A stretch of DNA of 64,000 bases, taken from the NCBI GenBank assembly GCA_050084985.1, contig JBITNC010000001.1:142104001-142168000 (forward strand), given 5' to 3'. Below the pieces are notes generated by a model. The model did no database searches. It was not told the origin of the DNA and saw nothing but the letters and a program-made list of their open reading frames with translations. The position numbers and the translations under genes were made by a program. Positions 37,080-48,820 of this stretch are shown here, piece after piece (within the stretch, counting starts at the first letter, position 1; each line of letters starts with the position of its first letter). This stretch comes from Nageia nagi. Lineage: Eukaryota > Pinophyta.

Positions 37080-38110
37080 ATAAATCTTGTAAAATAAGCT
37101 CTTGTGTATGATTCAAACCTTTGTACTTATGTTAAGGTTTCATACCACTTTAAGATTCATGCAGGATGGGTATCTCACATTGGCTTTGAGTACCATGTCA
37201 AATTTTATACCATCACCCTATCGATGTTTAGTGATTTAAATATGAAAATTTCTCAATCAACAACTTCAACTCTTGTTAGAGTCATTGGAAGGAGCAATGG
37301 TGTCAAGGAAGGAACCCCAAAAGTTTATCCTAAAGGTTTTTCACAATTTCTTTATGCTTGATGTGGATATTCCAATTTATGATTTTAACCAAGCTTGTGA
37401 TTGGTTAGAAAAGCATACCATCATAGAGTATTTTTTGGATTGTATCCCTATGGATTCTATCATCTATAACTAGATACAATATTACTAGACTTCATATCAT
37501 GTGAAAGTTGAGGGGATAAAAAATTTAACCAAAGGGTTTTTTTCTATTTTGTTTCCTAAATGAATCTCACACTAAATCTATTTTTGACCATGGCTTTTAG
37601 TATGTACAAAATTCGCTCCTAGTTTTTCAACCATGGACTTGAGATTTCTCCATGGAAGAGGGGATCCAGCTCCTTTAAAAGTCTTACTTTGGGTTAAACT
37701 TCTTGGCCTCCTAATCCCTTTGTGTTCCTTCTTTAATAATATTATATCTCTTATTGGCATATTTATTTGTATTGAACAACTAGGATTTTATGGTATCCAT
37801 CCATATAAGAAAACTTTATGTCAAACTTGATCTCTCAAAGGATCTTGAAGACCATGTAATGATGAAAATTGGTTAGTTCTCCTATTTTCATAGGTTGGTA
37901 TACATAGTCCTTCCTAACACTCATTATTGTTGTCATTCAATTGAGCATAAAATCATATACTATCCCCTCATGGAGGGTAGATTCAAAGTGCACCCTCAAG
38001 CGATGAATGTGATCCTAGTTTCAACTACTTAGTCGATGGTGATCCAAGGAAATGGTAACAACACCAACAATTCCCAAGGATCTTGAATCAAAATAGGTAA
38101 TAAAAAATAC
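37080..38110 (+). pseudogene. L1 LINE ORF1 remnant (DUF4283-like)
   Basis: Open pieces 37104-37361, 37273-37473 and 37633-37830 together resemble plant L1 ORF1. There is a W-L-E-K-H stretch, then LKVLLWVKLLGLLIPL.. with an IGIFICIEQ-like end, as in the DUF4283 RNA-binding domain, followed by a C/H-poor region where a zinc knuckle would be. Lies just upstream of ORF2 in the same orientation. Broken by stops. Confidence 0.6.
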
Positions 38111-38479
38111 TATGTTAGATAAGGTGCTAATAAAGAGGGGCCTATCTCACCTCAACTTCTACGATCATGCAACCCACTTCTACTACTCACACATTGATGA
38201 AAACTAATATTCAACCCTTAACCTCCTAAGAGAAATCTTAATCATCCTCTCATGGAGTTAAAGTACAAATAAGAATTGATGTAATTGCACATATCCATAA
38301 TCCCTAATAGAGACACTTTTGGCATGTGAGAGAAGAAAACCTTTAGTATGTTTATAAATTCTAACCATGTAAACTTTCTCTCAAATCCTTACTTCTCTCT
38401 TGGGGAGATAGATGCTATTGAAAAGTTTACAAGAGAGGTTGATGAAAAAGAAGATTTTTATGATGATATGAACCTCAAC

Positions 38480-41400
38480 TCTGCTCAATATTTTTTATGT
38501 CCTATAATGTTAGAGGATTGATTGACCTAGTCCATAGTGACCTAGAAAAGATCTCACATTAGCATGATAAAATAAATTTTTATATATGAAAGAAGTTAAA
38601 ATCTCTAAATTTAATATGGAATATTCCTTCTCCTTTCTTTGGCCTAGTAGTTCTTTCTATGATACTAATCATTTCCATGACAGAGGTGGCACTATCACCA
38701 TTATGTAACCTAAATGGAATTCCTTTTTTTTTTATATTTGGGGTGTGGATCCATCCAACCAGATAGTGTGGACCCTTTTTGATATTGATAGGTAGCCTTT
38801 TGGGATCACTAATATTTATGCCTCTAATCATAGCCCTGATAGATGTGCCTTATAGTGTTGGCTTACTTTATTACTTCCCCAAACCATTTGAATCTTTTGT
38901 CGCAACTTCAATATGATTGAAAAGTTATAAGATAAAGTGTATCACATCCCTATATATGTTTTTGCAATCAAGAAAGAGGCTTAGTTTTTTCTCAATACTA
39001 AGCATGGGCTCATTGATCTCAATGCTTTTCATACCGCTATTGATTTTACAAACTTCATGTCATTCACTTGGTCCAACTTTCAAGCTAGAGAATAAAGAGT
39101 TCTTAAAATATAGGATAGATCCCTTCTCACTAACCACTCAAGGTTTTTCTTTCATAACAAAATCCACTAAGATCCTTTTATGTCACATCTATGGGTAATA
39201 CAATCTTAAACCACATGCCAATAATATTCAATATTGCACCTACACAATAAACTCCAGAATCTTTCATTCCCATTTTTACTTTAATAAATCCTTCCTTAAA
39301 CACCTAACCATTGTTTCCCATATTTGTAGAGTCTAAAATTTGATTATGATTTCCTTAAGGATGTTAGGCTAGATTGATTGATCGAATGATGCAATTTTTA
39401 GAACAACATAATTTTGACAAAACTAGGGATCAAGCTTCCTAAACTTCATAAAAAATTTAATCATTCTCTTAGAGAAGATCTTTCTCAAGCCTCAATTCTT
39501 CTTGAAGCTATCCCAATGAGTGCATCTCTCCAGTAGCATGTAGAAATAATTAGACATGATCTTAGAAAGATAGATTTATATGAAGCCAAAGGTTCTTAGA
39601 TCTTAGCCCAACTTCATTAACTTACAATTGGTGATAAGATTTTTGAATAGTTATTTCAACATTTATGCCCCCCAAAACTAGTGGTCGCAATTCCAAGCCA
39701 TCATGTATGATGGTGTTAGAGTTACTAAACCTTCTACATTGCCAAAGTCTTTGTCAAGAATTATCAAAATATCTTTGTAGCATAAGAGCTCACTATGGAT
39801 AGGAATAATGCTATCATTAACTATTGTAAAGTTATTTTGAGAATATTTCTCCCTTTTAATGAGAAGTGTGTGACCACCCCCTTACCCTTAAGGATTTGGA
39901 AGCTACTCTTAATTATATGGTTAATCAAAAATCTACAAGCTTGGATGGCTATCCTTGTAAACTTTATAAAGATATTTGGGATGTGGTTGGTCCAAATATG
40001 TGTTATGTTTATCAAGAATCTCTTGCTAAAGGCTCTTTAGATTCCATTATCAATAAAGGAAATATTAAATTCATTCCCAAATTTGGGACCTTGAGCTTAT
40101 TACCAATTGTAGGCCTATTACTTTGCTTAATATGAGCTACAAGATCATTGCAAATACCATTGCCTTAAAGCTCAAAACCTTTTCTTCCCCAAATTATTCA
40201 CCCTTATATCCTTGATGATTTATTGAATTTGAGAGGGAATGGATTGGTTCAAGCTTTTAGAAAGCTTCCTTTTCATCAAAATCAACTTAAAAAGCCTATG
40301 ATAAAATTAAATGAAAATTTTATTCTAGCTATGCTCAAAGCTCTCATATTTGGTTATGGTTTTCTTGCCTCAGTCCAAATTCTTTTCAACCATGCTTAGT
40401 AGTGCTTACTTTAATGTCATCCAAACTAACCAATTTTTTCTTTCTAGATCTATTATACATGTTTATTTGTTGATCCCCCTCTTTATATTTTAGAAACTAA
40501 AGCTTTTTTCTATTTGCTAGCATATAAATCTTCTTAGTGGTTAGTTGTAGAATTATTATTTGGCCAATTGACACCCAATCAGGAGTAGCTTATAAATGGC
40601 CATTTTTTGGATGACTCTTTCTCACTCTAAAGGAGGATAAAGACTTGATGTCTCAATCCTTTTCTTGCCTTGATACATTTTGTAAAGCTTCAAGGTCAAG
40701 CATTCAATGGAATTTAGAGATGGAAAAAAGTTATCTTACTAGGTTTCTAAGAAGCTTTCTTTTACAGGTAAGTTCCAAATTTGTTTAAAGATCCTTGCTT
40801 ATACTAATGTTATTATTTTTCATGTTGTATCCTTTCCCAATCCTCTATAATAATTTCAAAAAGCTTCTTAGATACTTTCTTTGAGCCAATATTAAGGAAA
40901 AGAAAGGTTTTCATATAGTTACAATGGAATTTTGTTAGCTTCCTAAAAGCTTTAGAGGTATGGGTATTTTTGAATGTCAACAATAAGGTTTAGCCCTCAA
41001 TGCTAATTGGATCATTAGATACTTAAAAGGTTTAGAGTACTAAAAAATCTTTTTATGTCACTGTATTTCATAAGAACTTACCTTTTGGTAAAAATTGTTA
41101 GAGAGGATCAAGATTCCTTCCATCATAGTTGTCCCGTTCTAGTTAAAAATTTTAGGTTCTTTTGTTTGTAAGAGAATTTAGAAATACTAGAATGCCATTA
41201 AGCTATGGATTTTATGGAAAAGTGATGGGCACCATAAAGGAAACTTATTTGGCTTCTCTCAATATCTTGTAGTCCCCAATTATTTAGTTTTAGAACCTAT
41301 CCTTGTAAGCACATAGTGAATTTGGGCAAAAGATTCTTTAAGAAAGGAATTTATTCTCTTTCAATTTTTTTAACAATTTTCTAAAGAATGGATTTTGTGG

Positions 41401-41701
41401 ATACCTTCAAACATATATATGCTCTTCAACATGAGGAAAAAGCAATGTATGATTAAAAATCAATTGCACTCTTTTTCCTTATCAGCCTAAGCTTGGTCAT
41501 CTTACGTAGAATCCATGGTGGATAAAATAGAAGTGTTTCAAGGACACCCTTTTTTTTAATTATAAAGTCAAGCATGGTATAAATTGTAATTTCTTCAAAC
41601 TTACCATGGTTCAAATCATAATGAAATATATGATCTTTTCTCATTCAAAATAAATGGCATTCTATATTCAATACATTGGTGGGGTCAACTACATAGAACC
41701 T
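38480..41701 (+). pseudogene. L1 LINE ORF2 remnant (endonuclease, RT), cut by gap
   Basis: The endonuclease starts at about 38496 (SYNVRGLIDLVHSDLEKISH), with TNIYASNHSPDR near 38810 and a decayed GDFNMI (RNFNMIEK) near 38900. RT begins near 39866 (LTLKDLEATLNYM, LDGYPCKLYKDIW) and continues through NKGNIKFIPKFGT; the catalytic box is FLDDSF at about 40597-40614. The C-terminal part runs into the N gap. Many stops and shifts. Confidence 0.8.
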
Positions 41702-41801
41702 NNNNNNNNNNNNNNNNNNNNNNNNNNNNNNNNNNNNNNNNNNNNNNNNNNNNNNNNNNNNNNNNNNNNNNNNNNNNNNNNNNNNNNNNNNNNNNNNNNN
41801 N
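41702..41801. other. Scaffold gap (100 N)
   Basis: Exactly 100 N, the usual placeholder for a gap of unknown size. The LINE enters from the left and does not continue on the right, so sequence of unknown length is missing. Confidence 0.98.
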
Positions 41802-42004
41802 TTTTCAATAGCATCTATTTCATACATCAATCCTAATCTTTATGAAGATAAAGAAGACATCAACAAATTGAGATTCTTTAATCTTGATAATGCATCCATG
41901 AATTTTTATATAGGCAAAACATTTTTTATCCAATATGGGTCTCCCATAGCCTTCTCCTTTCATAGGGGAGGGTTACTCATCCCTGAGCTGACTATTCTCT
42001 AATC

Positions 42005-42145
42005 CTGTGTACTGCAAGCTTGCGCAATCTTCTAAATACTACAGCAAACTTCCATTGAAATTGTTTGACGAAGTACCCAATGCAAATAGTGCATTGCCTA
42101 TGTACACAACTTCGGGTAGCGAGCCGTCTAACTTCGGGTAGATAC
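42005..42145 (-). pseudogene. Isolated LRR fragment, paralogous to the adjacent receptor pseudogene
   Basis: Minus-strand reading PKLDGSLPEVV, then LGTSSNNFNGSLL, a stop, and YLEDCASLQ. It matches ELEGPLPKDVCRY, AVSSNNFNGSLP, VENCPSLKY in the large pseudogene (about 43560-43680). So a second, mostly lost LRR gene copy lay just downstream of the first, by tandem or segmental duplication. Confidence 0.7.
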
Positions 42146-42519
42146 ATCCAACGTGGGTAGCATCTTCAGCTCATCAATAATGGACTGAATTTGTCGTGAA
42201 TAGCGATTCTAGCAACATGGACACAGCTATTAATTTTGTCGGAGTATCGTCAAAAGATTATTAGATTATTCTGGAACAGATGCTTAAAATTCTTTGTTCA
42301 GATGATTCTTGACTGTGAATTACAAAGAATATAGAATTCTTGAGACTGAAATACAAAGGATAAGAAATTTATATGTTATGACATAATTAGATAAGATTTT
42401 AATAATTAAAAATTAAGTCAATTTAAATTTAAAATGACTATTGTAAAATCTAAAGATCTATCTATTATAGGAATTAACTCGAACAAGTGCATGTTTCATT
42501 TCACGTTTATTTAGAACAT

Positions 42520-44756
42520 TCACATTAACATTTTTACAATAAAAACGAAAATAACATAAATACAAAAAACAATCAACACCGCTCCACTTTGCCACGATTG
42601 TGGAAATGCGTTGCGCTTGCACAGCACCAGTTTCTCAACCATCTTCCTCATCGATGGCCCCTCTTTTGGCGACTTCTTCATGCAAATTAATCCCACGATC
42701 AACATCCGAACCATTTCTTCCATTGAACGGCTCATAGAAACGCAGAGACTCGTGAAAACAAGTTAATTTCGACGTTAGATTCCACGTTGGTTTTCTGAGA
42801 CGGAAACTACTGAAGTAAAAGAGATAAACCACACAAAGTGACGCGGCTGCTAAGAATAGAAGTGGGGTTAGAACTAGTGTCAAATGGAAGGGTGATAATT
42901 TGTGAGAAGAGGAACACGACCCAAGACCCAAATCACTACCACCACACAGCTCTGGATTACCCAACAAGCCATTTTTGTAAGCAGAGTTGTCTAGACCAAC
43001 CGGGATTTGCCACGCAGCCGATTTCCAGATACGTTAAAGCTACTTAAATCAGACTTCCTAGCTCAGAAGGAATTTGTCCATGAAGAAAGTTGTTTGATAG
43101 ATCAAGTTTATTAAGGGAGGGAAGAGCGCCCAAAGATTCAGGGATCTTACCTGTGAGTCTGTTGTTACTGAGATTGAGCTCCACAAGGCTGGTCCATGAT
43201 TTTATAGCATTGGAATTTCTCCCCACAGAAAGTTTCTATCGAGTTGGAGAATACTGAGCGAACTTAAGCATGTCAGCTCAGCCGGGATGGACCCCAAGAA
43301 TCTGTTGTTGCTAGCAGTGAAACGATTGAGGAAATTGCAGCTGCCCAACTTCTGCAGGAATACTTCCATTGAAATTGTTGTTGTTTACATTCAGAATGGT
43401 GAGATTTTTGGCTTGGCCAATTGCAGCCGGAATTTGGCCTTCGAATTTATTGTTGTTTAGGTACAACCATTCCAAATCAGGAGCACTCCATAATCTGGCT
43501 GGAATCTCACCACTGAACGAATTGTTGCTGAGCATGACGTACTTTAGACTTGGGCAATTTTCTACAGAAGAAGGCAGACTTCCGTTGAAATTATTTGAAG
43601 ACACCGCCAAGGAAAGCAAACTTTTATATCTACAAACATCTTTTGGCAGAGGGCCTTCCAACTCGTTTTGAGTGATATCGATAAGAACAATATTGGAGTA
43701 AGCACCCAGACTCTTGGGCAGCAACCCTGTGAGCTTGTTATTGAACAGTACCAAATCAGTCAAGCGCGGTAGGGTGCCAAGCTGCTCTGGTATTCCTCCC
43801 ACAAGCTGATTTTCAGACAAGTTCAACCAATCCAGATATGTGATTGGAAATACTTTGGGAATTTCTCCAGAAAGTCTGTTCTCACTAAAATCCAAAGCGG
43901 ATAAGCTCTTCAGCCTGCCAATATTGGATGGAATTTGACCCGACAAATTGTTCCCCCAAAGATACAGAATTTTTAACTCGGAAAGAGCCATTAAATTAGA
44001 TGGAATATCACCTACAAGATGATTCTCTGCTAAATCCAACCATTCCAAGTGTGTTAGATTACCCAAAGAATTTGAAATTTTTCCAATGAGATTACATTCA
44101 TCCAGCCACAACAGTTGCAGCCGATTCAAATTACCAAGCTCTCCTGGAATCATGCCAGCTTCTAGAGGATTTTGTGCAAGCGTCAAGTTGGTCAGCTTCG
44201 TCAAATTCCCCACAAAAGCAGGGATAATCCCATTCAAACTATTTGAATGCAACAATAGTACTTCTATATTTACCAGCAATCCAAAACCTACCGGAACATG
44301 CCCAGAGAAACCATTATGCGCCAAATTCAACACTCTCAGCTCTCCCAATTCGTGGATGCGAATGGGCAAGCTGCCAGCAAACTGGTTATGGACAAATCCA
44401 GCACACGCAGACGCTTGCATTCCAGCAATCCTTGAGGGAATGGACCGCGGAAATGATTTTCTTGCAGTATGATTGTGGTCAGACTTTGAAGCTTGCACAA
44501 CTCAGAAGTCAAATTTCCAGAAATCCAGGCTTTGGAAAGGTTAACTGTGGTAACAGCATTTAAATCATTGCAAGTAATACCTTTCCAACCGCATGGAGTT
44601 TTAGTATCCGACTTCCAGCTACTGAGAGATTGCTTGTGTTGATCCAATCCACGTGGCCAACTCGCAGTAGAGTTTGTGCATCTTCCGAAGCGGCAGTGCA
44701 TTGGAGAATCGTTATGCCCAGACAACAGCAAAAGAGAGCCAACCTTCCAAAGCCAT
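42520..44756 (-). pseudogene. LRR receptor-like kinase pseudogene (HAESA/RLK5-type, subfamily XI) lacking most of the kinase
   Basis: Family role: plasma-membrane receptors that bind peptide ligands through leucine-rich repeats and signal by a cytoplasmic Ser/Thr kinase. Seen here, N to C: a start ATG at 44756 with hydrophobic leader (LALFCCCLGITILQCTAA); an N-terminal cap (SLSSWKSDTKTPCGWKGITC); about 17-18 LRRs, most in the 395-codon open piece 43311-44498 and the rest at 43044-43310; a C-terminal cap with NPELCGG; a membrane segment (LTLVLTPLLFLAAASLCVVY) and WNLTS juxtamembrane start. After about 40 residues the sequence jumps to the last kinase helix (SMEEMVRMLIVGLICMKKSP..RPSM-like), so ATP-binding and catalytic loops are gone. 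Single-base frameshifts occur near 44735, 44680, 44390, 43330 and 43210, with hardly any premature stops between them. GC-richer than its surroundings. Confidence 0.85.
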
Positions 44757-44865
44757 GGATAAAGTATGCCGAATGAACATCTTGCAACCACGACACAATA
44801 CACTGGCCGGAATGTGGCAGAAGCTCTGGCTTTATTAAAAACTCGTCGCCCAGTCTATCCTACTC

Positions 44866-44895
44866 TTAACTTTCCGTCAACTTTCGGTCAATTTC
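44866..44895 (-). promoter_or_regulatory. Two W-box cores upstream of the LRR pseudogene
   Basis: The minus strand carries ATTGACCG and AGTTGACGG within about 20 bp (plus-strand GTCAA at 44876-44880 and GGTCAA at 44886-44891), about 115-135 bp upstream of the ATG. TTGAC(C/T) is the WRKY site core, common in promoters of stress-related receptor kinases. Chance occurrence is possible. No clear TATA box. Confidence 0.35.
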
Positions 44896-45059
44896 TTTTA
44901 GAATTTATTTTCTTATGTGAACTACGGATAAAACACATGAGAGTCACGGCAATTCCACAATGTTACAGGTTCATTCGGTACTTAGGAATCTCAGTGCGGA
45001 GATTTGGCGTACATGTGTCGACATAAATTTTGCAGACGGTTTTAATAAAATACCCTTCA

Positions 45060-46150
45060 AAAGATGATTTGAAATATATATTAATTAAAAAAAATTAATT
45101 CATAATGAATGAATAAGATGAATTTGTATTATAAAAATATATTAACATGAAATGAACATTTTTGAATGATTAGTTTTGTATTAATGTAAACTTAAATCAT
45201 GTAAAACTTATATGGATGGAGAAATTACATCTCATGTGAAACTGCAAACATCAATAAAAAGGAACACATCAATCCTTCCAACAACACACTACCCAACATT
45301 TGGCAGATCTAAATATAGCCACCTCACAACAAGCAAAAGAAAATCACTATAAAAATCGAAAAGCCACTGTAGCTTATGGCACAACACCCAACCGTAATGA
45401 AACTGCATTTAGCATTTAACCAATAAACATCATCGTGACATGTAATAACTACCCACGATAGAAATGGCTACAACATGCATTTAATCATTGGCAAGAGGAG
45501 AAGAGAGGTTGGCTAGTGGCATGGGAGCCAAAGGAATTTCCTCAATGTACTTACTAACATGATCATGCTCATTAACCTCTTCATTATGCTTCCAAACATT
45601 TTATAGGATACACGATCAGTGGGTATGATCTAGTGTGTCCTAAATCTTCCACTAATTAGGTTCAGTACTAATCATGGGATTAATGACATTAAAAGAAGTT
45701 ACCACCCAACCATCCATTGCTACCTCTTTCTCATTTGGAGTAGTATGCCATCCACTACCCTATGATTAATAGGCCATCCACTACCACCACCTTTAGTTTG
45801 ATCACCCTAACCATTATAATGGCGATCTTCCCAGTCTTCATTATGATGTGGAAAAACTAGGTGGTTTTCCCATCCTAAGCGGTGAAGGGGGGAGGTTGGT
45901 CGAGAATATCTCATTCAAGCATGCATCACTAGATGGAACAGGGCTTTGTTGTCCAATTGTAGCCTTTGAACTACATAAGATGAGCTCTAATCTCACTCCT
46001 GTGCGAGAAGGTGATGATGTTGTCTTGAGCATGAGTGCTATGAGGGAGTGGTATCTAGTGGCACCTAGCTAACAGAACATGAGGAATTCATCCAATGGTC
46101 AAGGAACTTCTAAAGGTGCTTCACTTCTAGTACCACCTAATTATTTACTT
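45060..46150. other. Stretch without confident features (possible LINE 3' region)
   Basis: 45060-45480 is AT-rich without recognised structure. 45480-46150 has higher GC and could be the 3' continuation of the minus-strand LINE, but no domain could be named. Open frames at 45841-46072 on both strands lack motifs. Confidence 0.35.
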
Positions 46151-48550
46151 GATCTATAATATGGAAATAGATATCATGAAACATAGTTTGCTTATCAGCT
46201 AGTGAGAAATCTTTAGAAGTTTGTCAAAAAAAACCATTGCATTTTTTTTCCATAAGTGAAAAAGAATACTAATTCTGAACATATTCCAAAATTCTTCAAG
46301 CTTTTCATAAAAGTATAAAATATCTTTGAGAATATTATGCAACCATGTTAATGGTTGCTTAAGAAACAGGTGAAAAAAAAATCCATCCACTACCATGCTT
46401 TACAGGATTTTCATATTGCAAAAAATATGTAGAAAGGTTTCTTCTAAATTACAAAAGGACATAACAATTTTTCCACTCCTATATGTTTTAGTCGATGTCC
46501 TACTGGAAGACCTTGAAACATAAGGCTCTAGATAAAAAAAACTTGCTTGGGTTCTAAATATTTGGCCCAAAGCATTTTGAATTAAACTTTCCAATTCTTT
46601 TAAGAAGAAGATAGATTCCATCATTCATTGAGCTTAGGCACCATCGAAAGGTTAGGTGAAAACCAACTATAGCCAACTTCTGGAAGTTTGATTGAAGAAA
46701 TCATTAATAGAGGCAATTCCTTTTTTGAAAAATCTTTTACCTATGATCCACTAAAAACTTGCTAAAGGCAAATTTTGCAACTTGATGGTAGGAGACCACC
46801 AAAAATTAATATGGGCAAGAAGAGTGCCTTTACGCTTGCCACCTCCTCTCCAAGTAAGCCATAGCTTGATAGCCTCCTAGGATTTCCATATGCTTTTGAC
46901 AACAAAAGAGCCATAAATTTTTATTGGAATATGGGCTATAATGATGGATGGAAAATGCATATTTTTCTAACCTTTCTTACCAAAGGGGAGATCTTGAGAA
47001 ATATCATGCTTGATTAGAATTTTCCATGCTTCAGAGCCTTGTAAGTCTTTGATAATCCACTTGGCACTCAATGCATAGCCTTGCTTCTGATAATAAAAAA
47101 TGCCCATACCTTTAGAGTGCTTAGGGAGACAACAAAATTCCCATGCAACTCGATGGAAGCCATTTTTTTCTTTGTTATTAGCCCATAAAGAATCTATGAG
47201 AAGCTTTTCCAGCTTCTTCTAATAGGCTTGGGAAGGGACCCAACACGATGAATAATAAATATGAGTGGAGGCAAGGACTTTAGAAGAAATTTAAAATTTT
47301 TCTGCCAACGAAAGCTTCTTGGTCACATGAGTTCAGAGCTGGGCCAAGGTGGATTTAAAAGTAAAAGGAATTCCTACAAATTTGAACACTTCTCTTGGTT
47401 GAATCCATTTTCATTGATATTGCATTAGCTAATTAGGAAAATCTACCACAAATTGTTTATAACAAGAGGTTTTATTCCATTGGATATTGAAACCAAAAGC
47501 TTTGTAGAATGTGTCCAAGGAAGAGAAACTTGGCAAGAAAATGTTTGATCTTCCCTCAAGGTGAGGATATAATCATCTACAAAATGACCATTAATAAGTT
47601 TTCCTTAGTTTCCAAGAAGAGAAATGCCATGGATAATCCCTTAGGATGCATTAGATGCAAGCAAGTAGCCAAATACTTCAATAGTTAACACATATAATGA
47701 GGGAGCTAAAGGGAAACCTTGTCTACCTGATTTGTGCAACCTAATTGGAACATTTTGATTACCATCAAGGCTAATAACTGCTGAAACATTAGAAAAAAAA
47801 TATCTTAACTGAAACAATGAAGTTAGGGTCGAAACCAAGAGCCTGAAGCATTGCAAGAATAAAATTCCACTATATTTTATCATATGCTTTCTCAAAATCA
47901 ATTTAAATAAATAAGGTATTCTGTTGAGAAGCTCGAGCCCATTCCATATCTTCTTAAACTACAATAACATTATCAAGGATGTACCGGCTTTAAATGAAGC
48001 CTGTTTGTTCAAGTGGAACAATTTGAGGTAACAAAGGTCTAAGTATTAAGGCTAAGGTTTTGTAATAATTTTGTAGTTGACATTTAATAATGTTATAGGT
48101 CTCTAGCTAGTGATAAGCTTAGGATTTCTAAACTTGGGAATGAGCTTAATATTCCCTTTATTTATAATATCCTCTAACAACTTAGTAACAATGGCTTCAT
48201 GATAAACATAAAGAAGATATGGTTCGACCACATACTAGAGCTACTTATAAAATTCACAAGGGAATCCATCAAGCATAGGAGCTTTCTCATTTTCCATATA
48301 TTAAAGGGCCTACTTTAGATCCTCAATAGTGAGAGGATGCTCACACTCCTCTTTTTGAGAGATGGAGAGCTTGATAGGGACAATATTGTAGCATTTTGCT
48401 AATGCTTATTATCTTTCAAAGTAAAGGGTTATGAGGTGAAGACTTATTGATAGTGCTTAACAAAGGCATGGCAAATACAAGGGGGTTAGTAAATCTAACA
48501 TCCACATCTATTATGGATTTGAATTATGCAATCATTTTTAAGGATTTACT
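46150..48550 (-). pseudogene. L1-type LINE ORF2 remnant, minus strand
   Basis: RT begins near 48350 (ECEHPLTIEDLK, then ENEKAPMLDGFPCEFYK at about 48285), continues NKGNIKLIPKFRN (about 48150), an EQTGFI region (about 48010), DFEKAYDKI (about 47890) and the open piece 47641-47901 with SGRQGFPLAPSLYVLTIEVFGYLL. The FADD-like box (about 47590) is decayed (NGHFVDDYI-like). C-terminal WNMFRISILFHLWKK lies at 46199-46396. The endonuclease is absent; the 5' side meets an LTR fragment at about 48555. Confidence 0.8.
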
Positions 48551-48554
48551 CCTA

Positions 48555-48820
48555 AAAGACTAAAATCCTAATCTACCAAGATCACTTGAAAGCTCTCTCA
48601 AACATCAATACTTAAAGCATAAAAAATTTCATAAATTAACATAAGATATAAGTGGTTCCTCCAACCATGGGAGTACATCCCCTAACCAAGATCTTTCTCA
48701 TTCACAAATATAACTCTCTTACAATACCTCTTTATTCCTCTCCTAACACTAACCCTAGAGTATAACTTTTCTTCAATCTTAAATGAGTAATCTCAAGGAG
48801 AGGGCAAGGTTTTACATAAG
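48555..48820. repeat. Diverged LTR fragment related to the older copia LTR
   Basis: Shares AAGATATAARTGGTTCCTCC, GGAGTACATCC and CTAACYAGATCTT, then ATTCACAAA and CCTAGAGYATAACTTT, with 24555-24750. Only about 260 bp remain, with no second LTR or internal part, so it is a solo or broken LTR of the same or a sister copia family. Confidence 0.65.

Noticed and set aside
44086-44563. Plus-strand ORFs of 106-128 codons opposite the LRR region
   Set aside because: Antisense shadows of the LRR coding frame; composition follows the complementary LRR codons and there is no domain.
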